Source of the DNA: Chloroflexota bacterium
GTDB taxonomy: Bacteria > Chloroflexota > Limnocylindria > P2-11E
Assembly (NCBI GenBank): GCA_005883775.1
Contig: VBEU01000049.1
Coordinates: forward strand, 1-42,611
Reading direction: 5' to 3'
DNA: 42,611 nucleotides
Shown here: in pieces, positions 1 through 8,517 of the stretch
Position numbering within the stretch: position 1 is the stretch's first letter
How the letters are laid out: the number at the start of each line of letters is the position of its first letter
Notes under the pieces: model-generated
Databases searched by the model: none
Told to the model about the DNA's origin: nothing
The model's input: only the letters and a program-made list of their open reading frames with translations
Program-made: the position numbers and the translations under genes

Positions 1-928
1 AATAGGCCACGAGCTTCTTCAGGTCCTTCTGAACTGCCGAGACGATCGCCCCGTACAGGATCGCGATCACCGACAGGACGATGAGGACCGGGAGCCACGC
101 CTGGACGCCGATCGGGAAGAGCGGAAGCCCGAAGCGGAGGAAGCCATAGCCGCCGGCCTTGAGGAGAACGCCCGCGAGGACGATCGATCCGGCCGTAGGT
201 GCCTCGACGTGCGCGTCGGGCAGCCAGGTGTGGAACGGGACCATCGGCATCTTGATCGCGAAGGCGAGCGCGAAGGCGAGGAAGACCCAGAACTGGAAAT
301 CCGCCGGAAAGCGGCCGCGCAGCTCGATCAGCTCCGGCAGCGAGAGCGTCCGCGAGCCGGACGCGTCCGCTGACTGGAGATATACCGCGACGATGCCCAC
401 GAGCATCAGCAGCGAGCCCGCGAGCGTGAAGATCACGAACTTGAGCGTTGCGTAGATCCGCCGCGGTCCGCCCCAGATCCCGATGATCAGGTACATCGGT
501 ACGAGCATCAGCTCGAAGAAGATGTAGAAGAGGAACAGGTCGAGCGCGATGAACACGCCGACCATGCCGACCTCGAGCAGCAGGAACGCGGTCATGTATT
601 CAACGATTCGCGTCTTGATGGCACCGCCGCTCGAATACAGGACCGCGATGAAGGTGAGGAGCGTTGTCATCGGCACAAGAAAGATGGAGATGCCGTCGAC
701 CCCGACGAGATAGCTGATGCCGAGGCTCGGCAACCATTCGAGCCGCTCGACGAGCTGAAAGCCGGCCTCGATATGGAACTGGGTGACCATCCACAACGAG
801 ACGACGAGCTCGACGAAGGTGGTCGTGATGGCGACTTGTTTCGCGGCGCGCTCGTCGCGGCGGAACAGGAACAGCGGGATCAGCCCGGCGATCGGGATGA
901 CCACGAGGAGCGAGAGGACGTTCGTCAT
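1..928 (-). CDS. nuoM: NADH-quinone oxidoreductase subunit M (partial, C-terminus outside the window)
   Basis: This is a proton-pumping, antiporter-like membrane subunit of respiratory complex I. The first 309 codons are present; family members are about 500 residues, so roughly 190 residues lie beyond base 1. Visible hallmarks are the FHTWLPDAHVEAPTAGS segment, which contains the conserved discontinuous-helix region, and the AVQKDLKKLVAY segment at the window edge, along with many hydrophobic helices. The ATG at 928 overlaps the nuoL stop codon (ATGA), indicating translational coupling. It is the last gene of the nuo operon visible here, and nuoN would be expected next. The identification is secure; only the far end is unknown. 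Confidence 0.95.
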   Translation of the reverse strand, partial: MTNVLSLLVVIPIAGLIPLFLFRRDERAAKQVAITTTFVELVVSLWMVTQFHIEAGFQLVERLEWLPSLGISYLVGVDGISIFLVPMTTLLTFIAVLYSSGGAIKTRIVEYMTAFLLLEVGMVGVFIALDLFLFYIFFELMLVPMYLIIGIWGGPRRIYATLKFVIFTLAGSLLMLVGIVAVYLQSADASGSRTLSLPELIELRGRFPADFQFWVFLAFALAFAIKMPMVPFHTWLPDAHVEAPTAGSIVLAGVLLKAGGYGFLRFGLPLFPIGVQAWLPVLIVLSVIAILYGAIVSAVQKDLKKLVAY

Positions 929-2835
929 CGGCCCAGGATCCCCGCGGCATATCCGCCGTACGCGACGAGAATGAGGAGAAGTCCGGCGACGATCGTGAGG
1001 GCGTAGTTGCCGACGACGCCGGTCTGGGCACGCCGCAAGCCCTGGCCGCCCATCGCGAGCGCCCAACCGAGCCGATTGGCCAGGCCGTCGATGATGTGGA
1101 TGTCGAACGCCCACGCCGCCCCCGCGAATGCGCGGGCCGCCTCGACGAAACGGTGGTCGTAGAGCTCGTCGACGTAGTACTTGTTCACGAGGACTCGATA
1201 AAGCGGGCCCGCCGCGCGCGTCAGAGCTGCGGGATCGGGGCGATGACGGACGTACATCGAAAGACCGATCGCGATCCCGATGGCTCCCGCCACCACGGAA
1301 ACAACGGCGAGAGCGACGATGGTGGCAAGCTCGGGCGTCCGTTCGGCCACACCGGCCGCCTCGACCACCGGAGCCAGGAACCGATGAACAAACCCCTGCT
1401 CAGGTGGAAAGCCGATGACGATCCCGAGGACGGCCGAGCCGACGGCGAGCGCCATCAACGGAAGCGTCATCACCCGCGGGGACTCGTGCGCGTGGTCGAA
1501 GAGATGGTGATCGCGCGGCTCACCGTAGAACGTCATCCAGAGCGCTCGCGTCACGTAGAACGCGGTGAGCACCGCGGTCAGGATCCCGATCGCGTAGAGG
1601 ATGAGCTGCCCGTTTACGAACGCGGCGCCGAGTATCTCGTCCTTGGACCAGAATCCTGCGAGCGGCGGGAGCGCGGCAAGCGCGCCCCCGGCGACGAGCA
1701 TGGTCCAGAACGTCACCGGCATCTTCCGGCGTAGGCCGCCCATCTTGCGCATGTCCTGCTCGCCGCCCAGGCCGTGGATCACCGAGCCCGAGCCAAGGAA
1801 GAGGAGCGCCTTGAAGAAGGCGTGTGTCGCGAGGTGGAAGATCGCCGCGGCCGGCGCGCCAACGCCGAGCGCGAGGAACATGTAGCCGAGCTGGCTCACG
1901 GTCGAGTACGCCATCACCCGTTTGATGTCGAACTGCACGAGGGCGATGGTCGCCGCGAAGATCGCGGTGATCGCTCCAACGATGCCGACGACCTGAAGCG
2001 ATGGCCCGGCCGCCTCGAAGAGGGGCATGGATCGAGCGACCAGGTACACGCCCGATGTGACCATCGTCGCGGCATGGATGAGCGCCGATACCGGGGTCGG
2101 ACCCTCCATCGCGTCCGGCAGCCACGAGTACAGCGGAAGCTGCGCCGACTTACCGGTCGCCCCGAAGAAGAGGGCGACGCAGATGAGAGTGAGGGTATCC
2201 CGCGGCATCGCGCTCGCCTGGAGCCGGTTGAACACGTCGAGGAAGTTCATCGAACCGAAGGCCAGGAAGATCGTGATGATCCCGATCGTGTAGCCCCAGT
2301 CCCCGATGCGGTTCATCACGAACGCCTTCTTCGCCGCGTAATAGGGCGCCGGGCGCTCGAACCAAAAGCCGATGAGCAGGTAGCTGCAGAGGCCGACGCC
2401 CTCCCAGCCCACGAACATCAGCAGGTAGTTGTCTGCCATCACGAGGATCAACATCGCGAAGACGAAGAGCGAGAGCCACGTGAAGAACCGATAGAACCCG
2501 GCGTCGTGCGCCATGTAGCCGTTCGAGTACACGAAGATCAGGAACGAGACGACCGTGACGACGAGAAGCATCGTCGACGAGAGGGGGTCGACCAGCGCGG
2601 AGACGTTGATGGAGAAATCGCCCACAGCGATCCAGCGGTACAGCGGGACGACGACGGTCTGCGTCTTTCCGCCAAGCACCTCGAGGAAGACGCCGATCGA
2701 AACGAGCGCGGAGAGGCCGACCGCGACCGAGGCGATGACACCGGTGAGACGCCCCAGCCACCGGCGCCCGAAGAGACCGTTCACGAGGAAAGCCGCGAGC
2801 GGGAACGCCGGGATGAGCCACACGAGCGAGATCAC
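925..2835 (-). CDS. nuoL: NADH-quinone oxidoreductase subunit L
   Basis: This is the most distal antiporter-like subunit of the complex I membrane arm (636 residues, normal length), which couples quinone reduction to proton translocation. Conserved segments include WEGVGLCSYLLIGFW near residue 145 and the HAATMVTSGVYL helix near residue 255. A C-terminal amphipathic extension ends in further membrane helices, as expected for NuoL rather than NuoM or NuoN. The start is GTG at 2835, four bases after the nuoK stop; there is no room for another gene. It is co-transcribed with nuoK upstream and nuoM downstream. Confidence 0.96.
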   Translation of the reverse strand: MISLVWLIPAFPLAAFLVNGLFGRRWLGRLTGVIASVAVGLSALVSIGVFLEVLGGKTQTVVVPLYRWIAVGDFSINVSALVDPLSSTMLLVVTVVSFLIFVYSNGYMAHDAGFYRFFTWLSLFVFAMLILVMADNYLLMFVGWEGVGLCSYLLIGFWFERPAPYYAAKKAFVMNRIGDWGYTIGIITIFLAFGSMNFLDVFNRLQASAMPRDTLTLICVALFFGATGKSAQLPLYSWLPDAMEGPTPVSALIHAATMVTSGVYLVARSMPLFEAAGPSLQVVGIVGAITAIFAATIALVQFDIKRVMAYSTVSQLGYMFLALGVGAPAAAIFHLATHAFFKALLFLGSGSVIHGLGGEQDMRKMGGLRRKMPVTFWTMLVAGGALAALPPLAGFWSKDEILGAAFVNGQLILYAIGILTAVLTAFYVTRALWMTFYGEPRDHHLFDHAHESPRVMTLPLMALAVGSAVLGIVIGFPPEQGFVHRFLAPVVEAAGVAERTPELATIVALAVVSVVAGAIGIAIGLSMYVRHRPDPAALTRAAGPLYRVLVNKYYVDELYDHRFVEAARAFAGAAWAFDIHIIDGLANRLGWALAMGGQGLRRAQTGVVGNYALTIVAGLLLILVAYGGYAAGILGR

Positions 2836-2839
2836 TCCG

Positions 2840-3151
2840 TTATCCCCTCATCTGATGGATCTCGTCCACGTCCACCACCGGCCGGTTGCGATAGGCCGAC
2901 AGGATGATTCCCAGCCCGACGGCGACTTCAGCCGCCGCGATCACGAAAACGAAGATGACGAAGACGCTTCCGCGCTCGTCGATCGAGCCGTACTTGCGAG
3001 AGAAGGCGACGAGCGCGAGGTTCGCCGCGTTGAGCATGAGCTCGACGCACATGAGGATCACCACCGCGTTGCGGCGGACAAGCACCCCTGCGCAGCCGAT
3101 GAAGAAGAGGGCCGCAGAGACGACGATGTACGCGCCAAGCGGGACGGTCAC
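2840..3151 (-). CDS. nuoK: NADH-quinone oxidoreductase subunit K
   Basis: This is a 103-residue, three-helix subunit of the complex I membrane arm. The two buried glutamates that define the family are visible, in CVELMLNAANLALVAF and in AAAEVAVGLGIIL; they form part of the central charge axis for proton transfer. The start is GTG at 3151, overlapping the nuoJ stop as GTGA. A C-terminal tail (VDVDEIHQMRG) follows the last helix. Its position between nuoJ and nuoL is the canonical one. Confidence 0.95.
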   Translation of the reverse strand: MTVPLGAYIVVSAALFFIGCAGVLVRRNAVVILMCVELMLNAANLALVAFSRKYGSIDERGSVFVIFVFVIAAAEVAVGLGIILSAYRNRPVVDVDEIHQMRG

Positions 3152-3675
3152 CGGCGCCGCCGCAGCGCGGCTTCCTCCGGATCCTCGCGTTTGGTCAGCA
3201 CTATCGCGCCAACCATCGCCGCGAGGAGGAGCACCGACGCGATCTCGAACGGGAACGCGAAGTCGGTGAACACGCTCGTCGCGAGCGCGACCAGATCGCC
3301 GCCGCCGGGCCGCGACGTCGCGCTCGTGAAGGAGAGCCCGATGATCGCCACCGGGATCGCGACCGCGGCGACGAACACCGCCGCGAGCGGCGTCTGCCGC
3401 TGGAAGAACAGCGCCCGAGGGCGGTCGCCGAACTTCGTGAACATGACTCCATAGAGGATGAGCACGGTGATCGCGCCGACGTAGATCAGCACCTGGAAGA
3501 GGGCGATCGTTTCGGCCCCGAGCAGCACGAACATCCCGGCCATGCAGAGGAATGTGAAGGCCATGAGCAGAGCTGCCGCGGTGATCCGGCTCAGCATCAC
3601 GACCGCCACACCGCCGGCGATCACCCCGATCGACAGAAGGGCGAAGATCACCGGCTCGACGAAGTCGAACGTCAC
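3148..3675 (-). CDS. nuoJ: NADH-quinone oxidoreductase subunit J
   Basis: This is a five-helix membrane subunit of complex I. The family signature LIYVGAITVLILYGVMF is clear. I chose the GTG at 3675 (VTFDFVEPVIF), giving 175 residues and a 7-base gap after nuoH. The open frame extends to another GTG at 3726, but that would add an arginine-rich leader and overlap nuoH by 44 bases, so it is less likely. The stop overlaps the nuoK start (GTGA). The C-terminal end after the last helix is short and basic. Confidence 0.92.
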   Translation of the reverse strand: MTFDFVEPVIFALLSIGVIAGGVAVVMLSRITAAALLMAFTFLCMAGMFVLLGAETIALFQVLIYVGAITVLILYGVMFTKFGDRPRALFFQRQTPLAAVFVAAVAIPVAIIGLSFTSATSRPGGGDLVALATSVFTDFAFPFEIASVLLLAAMVGAIVLTKREDPEEAALRRRR

Positions 3676-3682
3676 TAGAGCG

Positions 3683-4834
3683 TCAGCTGGCTGCGCGGAC
3701 CGCCGGCGCCGTCGCGGCGCGGGCACGTGCGCGCAAGGTCCGAAGGCGCCGCCGCTGGACGAACGGGATGCCTGCGACGAAGACGACGAGGAGCAGCCAG
3801 CTCGCGACGGCGATCGGGACCTTCGTTGTCGGGAACGCGAGCGCGAGGACGGCGACGACGACGATGTTCAGGAGTGCCATCGGAATGAGGCCCTTCCAGC
3901 AGAAGCTCATGAGCTGGTCGATCCGGAGCCGCGGCAATGTCGCCCGGATCCACATCATGACGACGATGAAGGCGTAGACCTTGAGCGTGAACCAGAGGAC
4001 CCCGAGGAGTGGGATCGCTTCGACGCCGGGTCCCTGCCAGCCGCCGAACCACAGCGTGGTCACGATCGCGCAGACCACCGTCACGTTGCCGTACTCGGAG
4101 AGCGCCAGCATCGTTCCCCATCGCATACCGGAGTACTCCGTGAGCCAGCCGGCGACGAGCTCGGACTCGGCCTCGGGAAGATCGAACGGGGTGCGGTTGG
4201 TCTCGGCGAGCGCGGCGATGAAGTAGATCACGAACGAGAACGGCAGGATGAGCACGTTCACGAGGGGCCCCGCCTGCGAGCGCGTGATGTCGATCATCGA
4301 GAGGGAACCTACGACGAGTGCCACGGACACGAGCGCGAGGATCTGCGGGATCTCGTACGAGATGAGCTGACCGGCCGAGCGGAGACCGCCAACGAGGGCG
4401 TATTTGTTGTTCGATGCCCATCCGGCGATGACGATGCCAAGCACGGTCATCGACCCGAGTGTCGTCAGATAAAGCAAGCCGACGTTGAGGTTCGCGCCGA
4501 CGATGTCCTGGGCGAATGGCAGCACCACCCACGACGCGAGCATCGGGCAGAACACGAGCGCCGGGGCCGCCACGAAGAACCAGCCGTCGGTCGCCTGCGC
4601 GCGAACGTCCTCCTTGGAGATCAGCTTCAGAGCGTCGGCGAAGGTCTGCAGGAGGCCGAACGGTCCCACGTGATAGGGGCCGAGGCGATCCTGGATGATC
4701 GCCTGGATCTTTCGCTCGAGATAGATCTGCAGGAGCGCCCCGTTGAGCACGAGGAAGAGCGCGAGGCCAACAGCTATGACGAGGCGAAGCGGCGCCCAGA
4801 TCAGCGGATCGATGCCGAATGGTCCGACGGGCAT
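3683..4834 (-). CDS. nuoH: NADH-quinone oxidoreductase subunit H
   Basis: This membrane subunit forms much of the quinone-binding chamber at the junction of the peripheral and membrane arms. It has 383 residues, slightly longer than the usual 320-350 because of a basic C-terminal extension. Hallmarks are YLERKIQAIIQDRLGP near the N-terminus, ADALKLISKED, and the TNRTPFDLPEAESELVAGW loop, all conserved quinone-site elements. The start is ATG at 4834, three bases after the nuoC stop. In most genomes nuoI follows nuoH; here nuoJ follows directly. Confidence 0.96.
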   Translation of the reverse strand: MPVGPFGIDPLIWAPLRLVIAVGLALFLVLNGALLQIYLERKIQAIIQDRLGPYHVGPFGLLQTFADALKLISKEDVRAQATDGWFFVAAPALVFCPMLASWVVLPFAQDIVGANLNVGLLYLTTLGSMTVLGIVIAGWASNNKYALVGGLRSAGQLISYEIPQILALVSVALVVGSLSMIDITRSQAGPLVNVLILPFSFVIYFIAALAETNRTPFDLPEAESELVAGWLTEYSGMRWGTMLALSEYGNVTVVCAIVTTLWFGGWQGPGVEAIPLLGVLWFTLKVYAFIVVMMWIRATLPRLRIDQLMSFCWKGLIPMALLNIVVVAVLALAFPTTKVPIAVASWLLLVVFVAGIPFVQRRRLRTLRARARAATAPAVRAAS

Positions 4835-4837
4835 GAT

Positions 4838-5347
4838 CTATCCGCCCCGTGCGTCGCTGCGCGGCGGGAGGAACGACTTGCGCAGGGGATGTCCGGGGAA
4901 GCTCTCCTCGAGAAAGATCCGGCGAAGATCGGGATGTCCGTCGAACTCGATCCCGAACATGTCGTATGTCTCGCGCTCGCACCAGTTCGCGCCCTCCCAG
5001 ACGGCGACGAGCGTGGGAATGTGAGGGTCCAGCTCCGTGCACGAGGACCGCAGCATCACCGAGACCTTTGTGCCGGTGCCGCGGACGAAGGTGACGGAGC
5101 GCAACTCGACGCCGGTATCGACGCCGGCGTTGACGGAATAGAGATCACACAGAGTACGCGGGTCGTCGCGCACGAAGGTCGCGACCTCGACCAGTCGCTC
5201 GCGGTCGACGTCGAGGACCAGCATGTCGTGCAATGTCGAGACGCGAGCCTTATCGCCGAGCTGAGACGCGACGTAGGACCGCAGGCCGGCAAGATCGATC
5301 GTGGAACGTGGTGCGCTCAATACCAATTGAGAGCGTCCTTCTTCCAC
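4838..5347 (-). CDS. nuoC: NADH-quinone oxidoreductase subunit C (30 kDa subunit)
   Basis: This is a hydrophilic subunit of the complex I peripheral arm, of 169 residues from the GTG at 5347. The family signature WCERETYDMFGIEFDGHPDLRR, followed by PLRKSF at the C-terminus, is intact. The GTG start lies inside nuoA (31-base overlap); in-frame TTG codons near 5326 and 5320 are alternative starts with less overlap. It is not fused to NuoD or NuoB. Those two subunits, which normally flank NuoC in the operon and in the protein, are absent here. Confidence 0.94.
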   Translation of the reverse strand: MEEGRSQLVLSAPRSTIDLAGLRSYVASQLGDKARVSTLHDMLVLDVDRERLVEVATFVRDDPRTLCDLYSVNAGVDTGVELRSVTFVRGTGTKVSVMLRSSCTELDPHIPTLVAVWEGANWCERETYDMFGIEFDGHPDLRRIFLEESFPGHPLRKSFLPPRSDARGG

Positions 5348-5682
5348 GCGTAATAGAGTCCGACGACGAGGATCGCGATGAACACGATCACTTCGATGAG
5401 CCCCGTGACGCCGAGCGCTCTAAAGAGCACGGCCCACGGAAAGAGGAAGATCACTTCGACATCGAAGACGACGAAGAGGAGCGCGAACACGTAGAAGTGC
5501 GTCGGGTAGCGTCCCCAGGCTTGGCCGATCGGCTCTTCTCCCGATTCATAGGTCCGCAGCTTTTCTTTCGTAGCCTTGCGTGGAGCAACGAGGCGAGCGA
5601 GCGTTAGGAGGACAGTCACGAAGATCGCCCCGACCACGAAGAACGCGAAGACGTAAACGTACGAAAGGCTGTAGTCGGGCAC
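5317..5682 (-). CDS. nuoA: NADH-quinone oxidoreductase subunit A
   Basis: This is a three-helix membrane subunit of complex I (121 residues), first gene of the operon. The conserved YESGEEPIG motif in the long loop and VVFDVEVIFLFPWA in the second helix are diagnostic. Translation starts at GTG 5682 (VPDYSLSYVYVFAF). The next gene upstream is divergent, so the operon promoter must lie in 5683-6036. I could not pick a convincing promoter on this strand. Confidence 0.95.
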   Translation of the reverse strand: MPDYSLSYVYVFAFFVVGAIFVTVLLTLARLVAPRKATKEKLRTYESGEEPIGQAWGRYPTHFYVFALLFVVFDVEVIFLFPWAVLFRALGVTGLIEVIVFIAILVVGLYYAWKKDALNWY

Positions 5683-6036
5683 CGAATGAAGCCTACGTAG
5701 GGGTACTCACCCGAGCAAACCGGGGCCGACACCGGATTTCCACCACGACCTCGCTTGGTGCTACCACGTTGCTCGGTTGACACATCTGTTGGACCGGGGT
5801 TACGGTGCAGATCTCCCGACACGTCAGTACGCAATTCGTACATGAGCGCGGTCGGAAGGTCGGCCGAAGTGGGCTGACGTGGTGAGGGAACGACATAGAT
5901 CGGCCGAAGGTGGCCGCATTTAGAAGGATGAGAGGGATCGCCGGGGTTGGGACAACAGAGCCGACGTTCGCAGGCCACACCTAACCCGAAACGGTTCCTT
6001 CAGCGGCACGCACGGCTCCTCTCTCGGGGAGCGTCG
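5683..6036. other. Divergent intergenic region between nuoA and the LysM/M23 gene
   Basis: This 354-base stretch contains no convincing gene; the short frames here lack family features. It must hold promoters for the nuo operon (minus) and the cell-wall gene (plus). A TTGACA hexamer lies at 5777-5782 on the plus strand. The sequence TCGGCCGAAG occurs twice, near 5862 and 5902, as a short direct repeat of unknown meaning. Confidence 0.5.
5777..5806 (+). promoter_or_regulatory. Candidate promoter for the LysM/M23 gene
   Basis: A perfect -35 hexamer TTGACA (5777-5782) is followed after 18 bases by TACGGT (5801-5806). The latter keeps the three best-conserved -10 positions (TA and the final T) but not the middle. 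Transcription would begin near 5813, giving a leader of about 220 bases before the ATG at 6037. The weak -10 keeps confidence low. Confidence 0.3.
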
Positions 6037-7230
6037 ATGCTCGCCGCGCGAACGAGGCACCTCTCATTCGTCGCGCTCGAGGAAAGCAGCAGCTATCTCG
6101 CGAGCATGGTCGGCGTCCGCGGCCTTCGGCTCGCGCTCAACACCTCCGTGGCGGTGCTCGTCCTGTCGCTTCCTTTCGCGGCAACGGCGGCGTCGCGCGC
6201 GAACACGCTTGCTCCGACCGTTGCGGCGACGAATGCGACCACGAGTGATGCGTCGCGCGCCCAGCCGGTCGCACGCGGCGGGTCGATCGCGAGCAGCCGC
6301 AATCCAATGACCGTGTCCGCCGAAGGCACGCGCCCGACGCAGGAGGTCACGATCCACGACGGCGACACGCTCGCGACCATGGCGAACTACTACGACGTTT
6401 CGGTCGAAGCGATCGCATATGCGAACGGTCTGAGCGATGCGCGCGCACTGCAGATGGGTCAGAAGCTTGTGATCCCACCCGCCGAAGGCGCGCTCCCGAC
6501 GCAGGAGGTCACGATCCACGACGGCGACACGCTCGCGACCATGGCGAACTACTACGACGTTTCGGTCGAAGCGATCGCATATGCGAACGGTCTGAGCGAT
6601 GCGCGCGCACTGCGGATGGGTCAGAAGCTTGTGATCCCACCCGCCGAAGGCGCGCTCTACACCGTGAAGGACGGGGACACCATCGATTCGATCGCCGGCA
6701 ATTTCAGAGTGGACCCGACGGTCATCCTCACGTTCAACCGCTGCTACTTCGAGCCCGAGCGCTGCGCGGCCGGCCAGAAGATCTTCGTGCGCGGCGCCGA
6801 GCTCCCGGCGCTGCTCGAGCCCGACCGACCCGCCCGCGATGTGTTCGCCGCGGCACCTCAGGTCGCTCAGCAGCCGCGAAATGGCCGCCTCTCGTGGCCG
6901 GTCGGCGGCGTGATCACGCAGCTCTTCTGGTGGGGTCACACGGGCGTGGACGTCGCGGCTCCGTACGGCACAGGCCTCGGCGCCGGCGATGACGGCGTCG
7001 TCACGGCAACCGGCTGGGTCGCGGTCGGCGGATTGCGGGTGTGCGTGCAGCACGCCGGCGATCTGACCGTCTGCTACTACCACACGAGTGCCGTATATGT
7101 GAGCGTTGGCCAGCAGGTCGCCCGTGGCCAGATCATCGCGGCGATCGGGCTGACCGGCGTCACCACCGGGCCACACGTCCACTGGGAGTGCAAGCTCGGC
7201 GGACAGTTCGTGAGCTGCCTCAGCCTCTAG
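6037..7230 (+). CDS. LysM-repeat M23 family metallopeptidase (secreted cell-wall endopeptidase)
   Basis: This is a predicted exported peptidoglycan-binding endopeptidase of 397 residues. A hydrophobic segment (LNTSVAVLVLSLPFAATAA) near residues 35-55 acts as signal or anchor. Two nearly identical LysM units at about residues 95-148 and 149-202 (motif DGDTLATMANYYDVSVEAI), a divergent third LysM (KDGDTIDSIAGNF, residues 205-255) and a C-terminal M23 domain from about residue 282 follow. The M23 zinc motifs HTGVD and HVH are intact, so catalysis is expected. The frame is open upstream to a TTG at 5947, but ATG 6037 has a good ribosome site (GGGGAG six bases ahead) and puts the signal near the N-terminus. 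It is first in a plus-strand run leading to obg. Confidence 0.88.
   Translation: MLAARTRHLSFVALEESSSYLASMVGVRGLRLALNTSVAVLVLSLPFAATAASRANTLAPTVAATNATTSDASRAQPVARGGSIASSRNPMTVSAEGTRPTQEVTIHDGDTLATMANYYDVSVEAIAYANGLSDARALQMGQKLVIPPAEGALPTQEVTIHDGDTLATMANYYDVSVEAIAYANGLSDARALRMGQKLVIPPAEGALYTVKDGDTIDSIAGNFRVDPTVILTFNRCYFEPERCAAGQKIFVRGAELPALLEPDRPARDVFAAAPQVAQQPRNGRLSWPVGGVITQLFWWGHTGVDVAAPYGTGLGAGDDGVVTATGWVAVGGLRVCVQHAGDLTVCYYHTSAVYVSVGQQVARGQIIAAIGLTGVTTGPHVHWECKLGGQFVSCLSL
6319..6642 (+). repeat. Tandem 162-bp duplication encoding two LysM units
   Basis: Two adjacent 162-base units (6319-6480 and 6481-6642, 54 codons each) differ at only three positions that I can find: 6328/6490, 6332/6494 and 6452/6614 (the last changes Gln to Arg). 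Synonymous positions are also identical, so the duplication is recent or kept uniform by conversion. The third LysM unit after 6643 is clearly diverged. Confidence 0.9.
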
Positions 7231-7281
7231 CCCTGTAGCGCGAACCCCCGCGTCTGGGGCGGCCCACCTATTCTCCGAGAT

Positions 7282-8514
7282 ATGTTCAGCGCGGTTCACA
7301 GCGATCGTTCGGGAAGCCTGGTGATCGCGACCGATTACACAGCAGCGATGTCCGACGGCTCGTCGATCGGTCCGCTCGGGCACGCTGTTCGACTTCCCGC
7401 CGGGACCGACGTCGTCCCACTCCCGGGCCGAACCGGGATCGGCCTGGACCGATCAGGACGTGCCCGCGACCTCGGCGCGGGTCGCTTCGGCGTGGCGGCG
7501 ATCGTCCCCATCGGCTACCTCCGCATCGGTCTTCCGGCGTATGAGGAGGACCCCGTCGCCCCACCTTTGAAGCCGCGCGGGTACGCGGCCGTCGGGGCCG
7601 ACGCCGATGGCGAGCTCGTCGTCGCGGCCATCGCACTCGATACCGAAGCTGGTGGCGTCGACGGCAGAGCCGCACTCGACCTGGGCGGCCGGATCACGGC
7701 AATGCAACGCGAGCATCCTTCGAATCGCCTGCTGCGCCAGCTCGCGCGCTGCGCGAAGGATTACCGCTGCCGCGCCGCCGCGAACGCGTTCCTCGGTCGT
7801 CATGACTGCGCGCTGCCGGTCGGAGCCCCAAACAACGAGCGACCCGCCGAGGTCTTGGTCTTGCGCGACGATGCCGACGCCTCGCCGACCGAGCCAGCGG
7901 CCTTCAAGCCAACGCCGGAGGAGATCGCCGACGCGGCGTCGCGTCACCTCGACGGCGGCGGCATGGCCGTTGTGTTCGGGCGCGCGTGCGAAGGCGAGCC
8001 GCTCCTCGCCGTTCGTGTCGTCGAAGCCGCGATCGTCGCGATCCGGGAGCGCACGCGGCTCGGGACGATCCATCTCGAAACCAATGGCTCCGCGCCGATC
8101 GCGCTGCGGAGGCTCTGCGACGCGGGCCTCGATTCGGTGGCGGTCCGCCTGGCTTCCGCGCGGGCCGAAACGTACGAAGCCATCCACCGGCCCGACGGCT
8201 TCCGTTTCGCGGATGTCCGGGCTTCGATCGCGAACGCGATCGGAGCGAAGATCGCCGTCGCGCTTCGCGTGCTCGCCCTACCGGGTCTCACCGATCGAGC
8301 GCGAGAGCTCGACGCGCTGCTCGGCCTGGCCGCGGATCTTCCCGTCGGAAGCTCGCTCGTCCTCAGCGATCTGTCCGCCGATCCGCAGCGCGCGCTCCGC
8401 AGCGCGGGAAGCGCGGAGGCCGCTCTGGGGATGGAGCGGATGCTCGACCGCCTGCGCACGGATGCGGCGCATCTTCGGATCGTCGCGCTTCCGCGGCCGC
8501 TCGTTCGCCTTTAG
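7282..8514 (+). CDS. Radical-SAM-like protein lacking the cluster-binding cysteines
   Basis: This is a 410-residue protein whose middle and C-terminal parts read like a radical SAM barrel: HPSNRLLRQLARCAKDYRC (about 145-163), a FGRACEGEPLL strand-loop (232-242) matching the SAM-binding GEP region, HLETNGS (264-270), and AGLDSVAVRL (281-290). Where family members known to me carry CxxxCxxC, this protein has Pro183, Arg187 and Glu190 at exactly that spacing. It should not bind the [4Fe-4S] cluster and is probably not a radical enzyme. The N-terminal 130 residues are an uncharacterised domain. The gene starts at ATG 7282 and ends three bases before obg, suggesting co-expression. The family placement is from memory, not a search. 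Confidence 0.65.
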   Translation: MFSAVHSDRSGSLVIATDYTAAMSDGSSIGPLGHAVRLPAGTDVVPLPGRTGIGLDRSGRARDLGAGRFGVAAIVPIGYLRIGLPAYEEDPVAPPLKPRGYAAVGADADGELVVAAIALDTEAGGVDGRAALDLGGRITAMQREHPSNRLLRQLARCAKDYRCRAAANAFLGRHDCALPVGAPNNERPAEVLVLRDDADASPTEPAAFKPTPEEIADAASRHLDGGGMAVVFGRACEGEPLLAVRVVEAAIVAIRERTRLGTIHLETNGSAPIALRRLCDAGLDSVAVRLASARAETYEAIHRPDGFRFADVRASIANAIGAKIAVALRVLALPGLTDRARELDALLGLAADLPVGSSLVLSDLSADPQRALRSAGSAEAALGMERMLDRLRTDAAHLRIVALPRPLVRL

Positions 8515-8517
8515 CCG

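Noticed and set aside
1774..2907. Long plus-strand open frames opposite nuoL, and similar ones opposite nuoH, ligD, leuS and mrdA
   Set aside because: These are Arg/Glu/His-rich shadows created by high GC at third positions of real genes on the other strand.
5947..6036. Longer N-terminus for the LysM/M23 protein from TTG 5947
   Set aside because: It would add 30 basic residues before the signal segment; ATG 6037 has a clear ribosome site.
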